A stretch of 12,489 nt of DNA, taken from contig DASTOB010000162.1 in assembly GCA_035720425.1 (NCBI GenBank), forward strand, positions 1 to 12,489, in the 5' to 3' direction. Both the position numbers and the translations under genes were made by a program. Positions 6,962 to 12,489 of this stretch are shown here, piece by piece (the stretch's first letter is position 1; the number at the start of each line of letters is the position of its first letter). The stretch comes from DASTOB01 sp035720425 (lineage in GTDB: Bacteria; Chloroflexota; Limnocylindria; Limnocylindrales; CSP1-4). The notes below the pieces were generated by a model. That model worked only from the letters and a program-made list of their open reading frames with translations, made no database searches and was not told the DNA's origin.

Positions 6962-6979
6962 GGCCGCCGCGGCTGTCGG

Positions 6980-8392
6980 TCAGACCGCCTTGACCGCGGC
7001 GACGAGGTCGGCCAGACCGGCCTTCGCGTCGGCGAACAGCATGCCCGTCTTCGGGTTCGTGTACAGCTCGTTGTCGATGCCGGCGTAACCGCGGCCCATC
7101 GAGCGCTTGATCACGACGATCTGCTTGGCCTTGTCGACGTCGAGGATCGGCATGCCGGACACGGGGCTGCCGGGCCGTCGGGCGGCCGGGTTGGTCACGT
7201 CGTTCGCGCCGACGACGAGGGCGACGTCCGCGCGCTCGAACTCCGGGTTGATGTCGTCCATCTCCTTGAGCTGCGGGTACGGCACGTTTGCCTCGGCGAG
7301 GAGGACATTCATGTGCCCGGGCATCCGTCCGGCGACGGGATGGATCGCGTACTTCACGTCGACCCCCCGTTCCTCGAGGAGCTCGGCAAGCTCGCGGACG
7401 GCGTGCTGCGCCTGGGCGACCGCGAGGCCATACCCGGGCACGACGATGACCGACTGGGCATAGGCAAGCTGGATCGCGACGTCGTCGACCCCGATCGCCC
7501 GGACGGATCCACCGGCCCCCGCGGCCGCGCCGACCTCGCCTTCGCCGCCGCCGAACCCGCCGATCATGATGTTCATCACCGACCGGTTCATGGCGTCGGC
7601 CATGAGCTTGGTCAGGATCGCGCCGGACGCCCCGACAAGCGCGCCGGCGATGATGAGCACGACGTTGTCGATGACGAAGCCGGCCATCGCGACGGCCGTG
7701 CCGGTGAACGAGTTGAGGAGCGAGATGACGACCGGCATGTCCGCGCCGCCGATCGGCAGGGTCATCGTCACGCCGAACACGAGCGATGCGGCGAGGATGA
7801 GGAACATGACCGGCAGGCTCTCGGCGACGAAGAAGAGGTAACCGGCGGATCCCACGACGATCACCGCCAACGCGAGCGTCACGAGCTGGCCGCCGGGGAC
7901 CTGGATCGGCCGGGATGGCGTGATCCGCAGGCCCATGAGCTTGCCGGACGCGATGAGCGAGCCGCTGAACGTCACGCTGCCGATGACGATGTCGAGGACG
8001 ACGAAGATCGTCGTCGTGAGGGGCGCGGCCTCCGGCGCGTCGACGAGCCGGATGTACTCGTCGATGCCGATCAGCGCAGCGGCGCCGCCACCGACGGCAT
8101 TGAACAGCGACACGAGCTGCGGCATCGCGGTCATGGCCACCGTTCGCGCCGTGTACAGGCCCAGCCCACCGCCCACGGCGATGCCGACGGCAATGATGAG
8201 CCAGGCGATCCCACCGGCGCCGTCCTTGACGAGCAGCACGCCGGTCGCCCCCACGGCGAGCGCCATACCGGCGGCGGAGAGCAGGTTCCCGTTCCGTGCC
8301 GTCGCCGGCGAGTTCATCCGCATGAGGCCGATGACGAACGTGGCGGCCCCGGCCAGCCAGGCGAGGCGAATCAGAACGTCGAGCGCGTCCAC
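6980..8392 (-). CDS. pntB: NAD(P) transhydrogenase subunit beta (PntB)
   Basis: A 470-aa protein joining the membrane domain II (about 8-9 helices, residues 5-280) to the NADP(H)-binding domain III (about 300-470). Domain III shows every hallmark: VVPGYGLAVAQAQ (317-329), GRMPGHMNVLLAEANVPY (355-372), DDINPEF (379-385), VVGANDVTNPAA (393-404) and KRSMGRGYAGIDNELY (429-444). With PntAa and PntAb it couples proton entry to NADPH formation. The proton-channel histidine of E. coli PntB (His91) is Asn98 here (LFNAVGGGAAAL). Asn227 in LLNSFTG matches the conserved Asn222. The GTG start lies 6 nt after the pntAb stop and in the same frame; only two codons separate them. No SD is evident, so translation is probably coupled. 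Confidence 0.96.
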   Translation of the reverse strand: MDALDVLIRLAWLAGAATFVIGLMRMNSPATARNGNLLSAAGMALAVGATGVLLVKDGAGGIAWLIIAVGIAVGGGLGLYTARTVAMTAMPQLVSLFNAVGGGAAALIGIDEYIRLVDAPEAAPLTTTIFVVLDIVIGSVTFSGSLIASGKLMGLRITPSRPIQVPGGQLVTLALAVIVVGSAGYLFFVAESLPVMFLILAASLVFGVTMTLPIGGADMPVVISLLNSFTGTAVAMAGFVIDNVVLIIAGALVGASGAILTKLMADAMNRSVMNIMIGGFGGGEGEVGAAAGAGGSVRAIGVDDVAIQLAYAQSVIVVPGYGLAVAQAQHAVRELAELLEERGVDVKYAIHPVAGRMPGHMNVLLAEANVPYPQLKEMDDINPEFERADVALVVGANDVTNPAARRPGSPVSGMPILDVDKAKQIVVIKRSMGRGYAGIDNELYTNPKTGMLFADAKAGLADLVAAVKAV

Positions 8393-8398
8393 GGTCGG

Positions 8399-8731
8399 CT
8401 AGCCCTCCGCCTGATCGGCGACCTGGTCCGGTCGCGGCGGTGCGGGAGCACCTTTCTTGCGGAACATCTGGAGCATCCGATCCGTGACGACGTAGCCGCC
8501 GACGACGTTCATCGCCGAAAACGCGACGGCGACGAGCGACAGGCCCTGGCTCAGCGGGTCCTCGGCGTGGAGGGCGATGACCATCGCACCGACGAGGACG
8601 ATTCCGTGGATCGAGTTCGCGCCGGACATGAGTGGCGTGTGGAGCGTCGCGGGCACCTTCGAGATCACCGCGAAGCCGCACAGGATGGCGAGCACGAAGA
8701 TGATGAAGTTCGTCAGGAGCGGATCGTTCAT
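8399..8731 (-). CDS. pntAb: NAD(P) transhydrogenase alpha subunit, membrane part (PntAb/alpha-2)
   Basis: A 110-aa membrane protein of three to four helices with the domain II signature ISKVPATLHTPLMSGANSIH (23-42). In E. coli this part is fused to PntA; here it is a separate subunit, as in Thermus and Rhodospirillum. His42 sits in the helix where, to my recollection, split enzymes that lack the PntB histidine carry the proton-channel histidine. The C-terminal tail (92-110) is Pro/Ala-rich and polar. The ATG overlaps the pntAa stop (ATGA). The TAG stop is in frame with pntB two codons before its GTG. Confidence 0.95.
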   Translation of the reverse strand: MNDPLLTNFIIFVLAILCGFAVISKVPATLHTPLMSGANSIHGIVLVGAMVIALHAEDPLSQGLSLVAVAFSAMNVVGGYVVTDRMLQMFRKKGAPAPPRPDQVADQAEG

Positions 8732-9900
8732 GCGGCACCTCCCGGGCCGGTCGCGCCGGCGGGGGCCGGTTCCAGCAGCTTCCGGACGGCCTCGTTGACC
8801 ACCTGTCCGCCGTTCGTGATGACGGTCGCCTTCGTGACCTCGTCCTCGAAATCGAGGTTGAGCGCCCCGTCCTTGACCATCCCGAGCAGGAGCGCCGAGA
8901 TGTTCCGCGCGTAGAACGCAGAGGCGCCGGCCGGCATCGACGCCGGCAGGTTGTCGGGGGCGATGATCGTGACGGCGTTCGGGGTCACCACCGTCTCGCC
9001 GACCTTCGATAGCTCGCAGTTGCCACCGAGAGCGGACGCGGCCATGTCGACGATGACCGATCCCGGCTTCATCCGCCCGACCGCGTCGGCGGTGACGAGG
9101 ACCGGCGGCTTGCGTCCGGGTACCTGGGCCGTCGTGATCACGACGTCCATGCCGCCGATCGCCTCGTTCAGTTCCGCCTGCTGGGCGGCCCGTTCCTCGG
9201 CCGTCAGCTCACGCGCGTAGCCGCCGGCGCCGGTCGCGTCGATCGTCGTCTTGAGCTTGACGAACTTCGCGCCGAGGCTCTCCGCCTGCTCGCGCGTCTC
9301 CGGTCGAACGTCGTAGGCGTGAACGACGGCGCCCAGTCGTCGCGCCGTGCCGATCGCCTGGAGCCCGGCCACGCCGATCCCGAGGATGAGCACGTTTGCC
9401 GGCTTGGCCGTTCCGGCCGCCGTGGTGAGGAGCGGGAAGTAGCGCGGGTACGCGGTGGCGGCGATGAGCACCGCCTTGTAGCCGCCGACGTTCGCCTGCG
9501 AGCTCAGGGCATCCATCGTCTGGGCGCGCGACAGAGTCCGCGGGATCGCGTCGAGGCTGATCGCGGTCACGCCCTGCTTCGCGAGCGCCGCGGCGAGATC
9601 CGGATCGATGAGCGGCTGGAGGAAGGCGACGATCGCCTGTCCCGATCGGAGGCGCGCCGACTCGTCGGCCGACGGCTTCTGGACCTTGAGGATCACGTCC
9701 GACTGCGCGTACAGGGCATCGGCTCCGACCACCGTCGCGCCGGCTTCGGCGAACGCGCTGTCGGGGATCGCTGCGCCGGCGCCGGCGCCGGATTCGACGA
9801 GGATCTCGAGCCCGGCGGCCGTCAGTTTGCCGAGCGCTTCGGGTACCAGGGCGACGCGCCGCTCTCCGGGGGCGGACTCCCTGGCGACACCGACCTTCAT
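8728..9900 (-). CDS. pntAa: NAD(P) transhydrogenase alpha subunit, NAD-binding part (PntAa/alpha-1)
   Basis: A 390-aa cytoplasmic domain I protein, close in sequence layout to alanine dehydrogenase, that binds NADH and passes hydride to PntB. Visible marks are the N-terminal KVGVARESAPGERRVALVP (2-20), IPRTLSRAQTMDALSSQANV (119-138), the Rossmann motif GIGVAGLQAIGTARRLGA (174-191) ending in DVRP (197-200), and VIVDMAASALGGN (282-294). The ATG at 9900 is chosen because AGGTG lies 6 nt upstream. Another ATG at 9906 has AGGTG directly against it and is less likely. The frame is open far upstream (to 10392), but that part antisenses the CPBP gene and is not coding. It is the first gene of a three-gene operon with a 4-bp overlap to pntAb. 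A TATCCT box at 9963-9968 may be its promoter. Confidence 0.96.
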   Translation of the reverse strand: MKVGVARESAPGERRVALVPEALGKLTAAGLEILVESGAGAGAAIPDSAFAEAGATVVGADALYAQSDVILKVQKPSADESARLRSGQAIVAFLQPLIDPDLAAALAKQGVTAISLDAIPRTLSRAQTMDALSSQANVGGYKAVLIAATAYPRYFPLLTTAAGTAKPANVLILGIGVAGLQAIGTARRLGAVVHAYDVRPETREQAESLGAKFVKLKTTIDATGAGGYARELTAEERAAQQAELNEAIGGMDVVITTAQVPGRKPPVLVTADAVGRMKPGSVIVDMAASALGGNCELSKVGETVVTPNAVTIIAPDNLPASMPAGASAFYARNISALLLGMVKDGALNLDFEDEVTKATVITNGGQVVNEAVRKLLEPAPAGATGPGGAA

Positions 9901-9906
9901 GGGCAT

Positions 9907-9911
9907 CACCT
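9907..9911 (-). promoter_or_regulatory. Ribosome binding site deciding the pntAa start
   Basis: AGGTG on the minus strand lies 6 nt before the ATG at 9900, a normal spacing. It directly abuts the in-frame ATG at 9906. It therefore favours the downstream ATG and a protein beginning MKVGVARE. Confidence 0.6.
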
Positions 9912-9962
9912 GAGTTGGGGCTGGCCGGCGGGCCGGGCCAGTGGTCTGGGCGAATCCGGCAC

Positions 9963-9968
9963 AGGATA
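9963..9968 (-). promoter_or_regulatory. Possible -10 box of the pnt operon
   Basis: TATCCT on the minus strand lies in the 146-bp gap between the CPBP gene stop and pntAa. A transcript starting about 7 nt on would have a leader of roughly 55 nt containing a short hairpin (CTGGCC 9921-9926 pairing with GGCCAG 9936-9941) before the SD. No good -35 is seen, so support is modest. Confidence 0.3.
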
Positions 9969-10046
9969 GCGTCGCCACGCCGGGCGCGCCGATCGGCCAC
10001 GGTTGCGAAACGGTGTCGCCGGATGAGGTGCTGGACAGGGCTACGC

Positions 10047-10763
10047 TCAGGCGGGGCCGACCGCCCAAAGCAGCAGGGTGAGGATGTAGACGTGTGCGGC
10101 TGCACTCCACACGATCGAGCCGGTCCGCCAGTTCAGCCAGCCGTACAGGAGCCCGCCGACGAGGGTCGAAAAGAGCTCGACCTCCGGCTTGCCGAGGTGG
10201 GCGAACACGAACGGCATCGTGGCGATGAGGACGCCGACCGGGCCGACGGCGCGGATCAGCGTGAACATGAGGAAGCCACGGAACAGGAACTCGGTCGGCA
10301 CGAGGTCGAGGACGTGGGTCACGACGAGGTCGCCGAGGCCGGTCGAGCTGATCGCGTAGTACGCCCGAAAGGCGGGATCGCCGGCGGCCCACAGGACGAT
10401 CGGGGTCATGATCAGCGAGCCCGTCGTCGCGAGGCCAAGCCCCCAGCGCCAGTCACCGAGTCGGACCCCATACGCGGACGGCCGATCCCGGAATACCGCG
10501 ACCACGAGCGCGAGCGGGACGAGGCCGAAAACAACCACCCGTTCCCAGGCCTGGAAGCGGATCGCTTCCGGTTGCCGACCCAGGTCCTGGATCGACTCTG
10601 GGATGAACGTGCGGGAAAAGTCGAACAGGAGCGCGAACGTGGTCACGGTGATCGCGACGGTCGCGCGCCACGGCATCTCGAGACCCGCGATGCGGACCGT
10701 CCGCCGATCGGCCGGCGAGGCGGGATAGGCCGGCCCTGCGAAGAACTGCGTGACGAGGCGCAT
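10047..10763 (-). CDS. CPBP (CAAX/Abi) family intramembrane metalloprotease homologue
   Basis: A protein of 238 aa from the ATG at 10763, with about six to eight hydrophobic segments. The CPBP motifs are present: TEFLFRGFL at 157-165 in place of EExxFRG, FVFAH at 185-189 (FxxxH), and a third histidine at 224 in AAAHVYI. The family includes Rce1-type CAAX proteases and bacterial proteins linked to bacteriocin immunity or membrane proteolysis. The first Glu of motif 1 is Thr157 here while the second is kept, so proteolytic activity is uncertain. The ATG is preferred because TAGCAT lies 10 nt upstream. A GTG at 10799 would add 12 residues and has no SD. The gene precedes pntAa in the same direction but at 146 bp, so an operon is unlikely. 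It diverges from the small channel gene. Confidence 0.82.
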   Translation of the reverse strand: MRLVTQFFAGPAYPASPADRRTVRIAGLEMPWRATVAITVTTFALLFDFSRTFIPESIQDLGRQPEAIRFQAWERVVVFGLVPLALVVAVFRDRPSAYGVRLGDWRWGLGLATTGSLIMTPIVLWAAGDPAFRAYYAISSTGLGDLVVTHVLDLVPTEFLFRGFLMFTLIRAVGPVGVLIATMPFVFAHLGKPEVELFSTLVGGLLYGWLNWRTGSIVWSAAAHVYILTLLLWAVGPA

Positions 10764-10773
10764 GGGATGGCCA

Positions 10774-10779
10774 ATGCTA
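10774..10779 (-). promoter_or_regulatory. Possible -10 box of the CPBP gene
   Basis: On the minus strand TAGCAT is followed by 10 nt and the ATG at 10763. No SD precedes that ATG. The box is another case of the near-leaderless layout, and it supports the shorter start over the GTG at 10799. Confidence 0.35.
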
Positions 10780-10831
10780 TCGCCGCGGATCACGCGCACG
10801 AGGCCGTCGATCGCACGCTGTGGAGGAGTCG

Positions 10832-11167
10832 ATGTTCACGTTCGCCATGACCCTCGCCCGCTTCGGTCGCGCGGTCCTGGGCCTCCGGCGCGATCCGGAG
10901 CGGCGCGGCCTCGTCACGCTCGCCGTCGTCACGGTCGCCGGTGGGACGTGGTTCTACCACCTCGTCGAGGGCTGGTCGTGGCTCGACAGCCTGTGGTTCA
11001 GCGTGGTGACCCTGACCACCGTCGGCTACGGCGACCTCGTGCCGGTCACCGACGCCGGCAAGCTGTTCACGATCGCCTATCTGGTGACCGGCATCGGCAT
11101 CCTGCTCGCCTTCGTCACCGAGGTTGCCGGCGAGGTTCGCCGCGGTCAGCGCGCGCGGGCGGACTGA
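10832..11167 (+). CDS. Small two-helix potassium channel (Ion_trans_2 family)
   Basis: A 111-aa protein built as TM1 (about 29-46), pore helix and TM2 (about 82-99). The filter TLTTVGYGDLVPVT (63-76) is the canonical potassium signature. It resembles KcsA-type pores without a cytoplasmic gating domain, so four copies would form a potassium-selective channel in the membrane. The ATG is chosen because GGAGGAG (10822-10828) lies just upstream, the strongest SD in the window. A GTG at 10820 would add four residues and lies within the SD region. Its last 22 bp overlap the 3' end of the convergent cyclase gene. How it is gated is not visible; a cyclic-nucleotide-binding domain is absent. Confidence 0.88.
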   Translation: MFTFAMTLARFGRAVLGLRRDPERRGLVTLAVVTVAGGTWFYHLVEGWSWLDSLWFSVVTLTTVGYGDLVPVTDAGKLFTIAYLVTGIGILLAFVTEVAGEVRRGQRARAD

Positions 11168-12459
11168 GTGGTGACCGCCCGGCGCCTCGGAGGGGCGGTC
11201 CGGCCCTCGAGGAACCAGGTCGGCAGGGGTCCCTTGCCCTTGACCTCGATGAGCCCGCGCGGCTCGAGAACGTAGCGCCCGCGCAGCCGCTCCTCGACCG
11301 CTCCGCTGATCTGGACCCGACCGGGTACGCCGAGCGACTCCATCCGGCTCGCCACGTTGACCGTGTCGCCCCACACGTCGTAGATGAACTTCTTCGTGCC
11401 GATGACCCCGGCGACCACCGGGCCGCAGTGGATCCCGATCCGGAAGCGCACGTCGCGGCCGGCGGCAAACCCGACCCGTCCGATCTCCTGGGCCAGGTCG
11501 AGCGCCATCTCGGCGACGCGTTCCGTGTGGCCGGTCGATCGCTCCGGCATCCCGCCGACGACCATGTACGCGTCGCCGATCGTCTTGACCTTCTCGAGGT
11601 CGTAGCGGTCGACCAGCCCGTCGAACACGGTGAACACGCCGTTGAGCACGCCGACCAGTTCGTCCGGGGACATGCCGCTCGACATGCGTGTGAACTCGAC
11701 GATGTCGGCGAACAGGAGCGTCACGTCCTCGAACCGGTCGGCGATGAGACGCTCGCCGTGGCGCAGTCGGTCGGCGATCGGCTCCGGGAGGATGTTGAGG
11801 AGCAGCCGCTCGTTCTCGCGGTGGAGCGTCTCGAGCTCGCGAACCGCCGTCACGTCCGTGCCGTACACATTGATGAAGCCGAACTCCGGCACGTCGACCG
11901 GCTTGAGCGTCCAGGTCCGGCCGGCGCTCTCGATCTCAACTTCCGGGGCGCGGTCGTCGCCGGTTCGAGCGAGGAGCGGCGCGAGGAGGTCGTCGCCGAG
12001 CGCCCGGCCGATGCTGCAGCCGAGCCCGCTGATGAGCGCCCCGCTGGCCGGATTGGCGTAGACGAGGGTGCCGTCCCAGCGGATCCGAAAGACGGGATGG
12101 GGGTTGGCGTCGGGAAAGCGGGCCACCGCCTTGCGGGCGGTGACGTCCGTGCCGTACACGTTGATGAACCCGAGGTCCACGACGTCGACCGCCACGAGCT
12201 CGAAGGTCAGCGGACCGGACGTCACCTCGATCGGTTCACCGGATGATGCCGCCGCACGGATCGCGTCGAGCCAGGGCTCGGGAATCGCGCGGCCGACCTT
12301 GGCCCCGAGCGCGGCGAGGATCGGCGCGGCCGCGGGGTTCGCGTACAGCAGATCACCGCCCGCGGTGACCCGCAGGACCGGGTTCGGGTTCTGGTCCGGA
12401 AACCGATTGATGGCCTGGATCTGGTCCCCCGTCAGCTCCGGCGGGCGGCTGGCCCCCAT
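11146..12459 (-). CDS. Class III adenylate cyclase with two tandem PAS domains
   Basis: A 437-aa soluble protein. PAS 1 spans about 13-108 and PAS 2 about 112-205. They are duplicates: both begin RFPDxNPxPVxR, contain YANPA, and end in GFINVYGTDVTA. A coiled-coil linker follows (206-232, ENERLLLNILPEPIADRL), then the class III catalytic domain (243-420). All catalytic residues are present: metal-binding Asp252 (FADIVEFT) and Asp296 (TIGDAYM), adenine-specifying Lys292 and Asp361 (YDVWGD), and transition-state Asn368 and Arg372. Their spacing equals that of mycobacterial class IIIa cyclases, so ATP to cAMP is expected. No membrane segment is seen; the PAS pair would sense a small ligand or redox state. 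The ATG has AGGAG 6 nt upstream. The 3' end overlaps the convergent potassium channel gene by 22 bp. Confidence 0.95.
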   Translation of the reverse strand: MGASRPPELTGDQIQAINRFPDQNPNPVLRVTAGGDLLYANPAAAPILAALGAKVGRAIPEPWLDAIRAAASSGEPIEVTSGPLTFELVAVDVVDLGFINVYGTDVTARKAVARFPDANPHPVFRIRWDGTLVYANPASGALISGLGCSIGRALGDDLLAPLLARTGDDRAPEVEIESAGRTWTLKPVDVPEFGFINVYGTDVTAVRELETLHRENERLLLNILPEPIADRLRHGERLIADRFEDVTLLFADIVEFTRMSSGMSPDELVGVLNGVFTVFDGLVDRYDLEKVKTIGDAYMVVGGMPERSTGHTERVAEMALDLAQEIGRVGFAAGRDVRFRIGIHCGPVVAGVIGTKKFIYDVWGDTVNVASRMESLGVPGRVQISGAVEERLRGRYVLEPRGLIEVKGKGPLPTWFLEGRTAPPRRRAVTTQSARAR

Positions 12460-12465
12460 CGGACG

Positions 12466-12470
12466 CTCCT
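12466..12470 (-). promoter_or_regulatory. Ribosome binding site of the adenylate cyclase gene
   Basis: AGGAG on the minus strand lies 6 nt before the ATG at 12459. It fixes the start and shows that this gene has a led message, unlike several others in the window. The promoter lies beyond the right edge. Confidence 0.6.
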
Positions 12471-12489
12471 GTGTCAGCGTGACGGCCGC

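Noticed and set aside
4017..7088. A 1023-codon open frame on the plus strand
   Set aside because: It runs through the sigma, channel and MFS genes in wrong frames and is extremely Arg/Asp/His-rich with no domain. Long spurious frames are common in very GC-rich DNA.
7313..8914. A 533-codon open frame on the plus strand
   Set aside because: Fully antisense to pntB, pntAb and part of pntAa, which have clear family motifs; rich in Asp/Arg/His repeats, as antisense frames are.
9773..9791. GCGCCG repeats
   Set aside because: They lie within pntAa and encode an Ala/Gly loop; explained by GC-rich codon use.
9921..9941. Leader hairpin before pntAa as a riboswitch
   Set aside because: A single 6-bp stem with no further conserved structure visible; no riboswitch class is recognised.
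9901..10392. N-terminal extension of pntAa into the CPBP gene
   Set aside because: Not family-like and antisense-frame in composition; the ATG at 9900 has an SD and gives the canonical PntA start.
1..12489. CRISPR arrays, tRNA or rRNA genes, insertion sequences, toxin-antitoxin or defence islands
   Set aside because: I looked on both strands and saw no direct-repeat arrays, cloverleaf-like segments, transposase motifs or defence genes. The CPBP protein alone is not evidence for an immunity system.

Overview
The window is very GC-rich DNA with dense, mostly short-spaced genes. GTG starts are frequent, and several genes have a -10-like hexamer 6-10 nt before the start codon with no Shine-Dalgarno (SD) sequence. 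There are twelve protein genes: eleven complete and one cut by the left edge. The mix of an F420/flavin luciferase-like pair, a split three-gene proton-translocating transhydrogenase, an ECF sigma factor paired with a membrane partner that lacks a zinc finger, and RCK potassium channels suggests a high-GC member of the Chloroflexota (Limnocylindria/Ellin6529-like). An actinobacterial relative is the alternative. This placement is inferred from gene style; no marker gene is present.

Layout. Bases 1-128 (-) hold the N-terminus of a MerR-family regulator. It is divergent from two tandem luciferase-like monooxygenase genes (203-1006 and 1003-1887, +). The gap holds a textbook MerR-type promoter: -35, a 19-bp spacer containing an inverted repeat, then -10. 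A YbaK/EbsC tRNA-editing-type gene follows (1925-2413, +). Convergent to it is a sigma/anti-sigma-like operon (sigma 4288-3737, partner 3740-2442, -). An RCK-type ion channel with an unusual selectivity filter (4483-5613, +) shares its stop region with a convergent MFS transporter (6878-5610, -).

Upstream on the minus strand is the pntAa-pntAb-pntB operon (9900-6980), followed by a strong GC hairpin. Then come a CPBP intramembrane protease homologue (10763-10047, -), a small two-helix potassium channel with a canonical TVGYGD filter (10832-11167, +), and a convergent tandem-PAS class III adenylate cyclase (12459-11146, -).

How the parts work together. The MerR gene and the paired oxidoreductases look like one inducible redox or detoxification unit. 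The sigma factor and its membrane-anchored partner look like an envelope-sensing switch. PntAa/PntAb/PntB form one membrane complex moving hydride between NADH and NADP+ using the proton gradient. The remaining genes (channels, exporter, CPBP protein, cyclase) are membrane or signalling functions with no clear operon link. I see no tRNA, rRNA, CRISPR array, insertion sequence or phage gene. No intergenic stretch exceeds 300 bases. Most of the window is ordinary core-type gene content. The items most worth a second look are the MerR-controlled oxidoreductase pair, the non-canonical RCK channel filter, and the leaderless promoter pattern.
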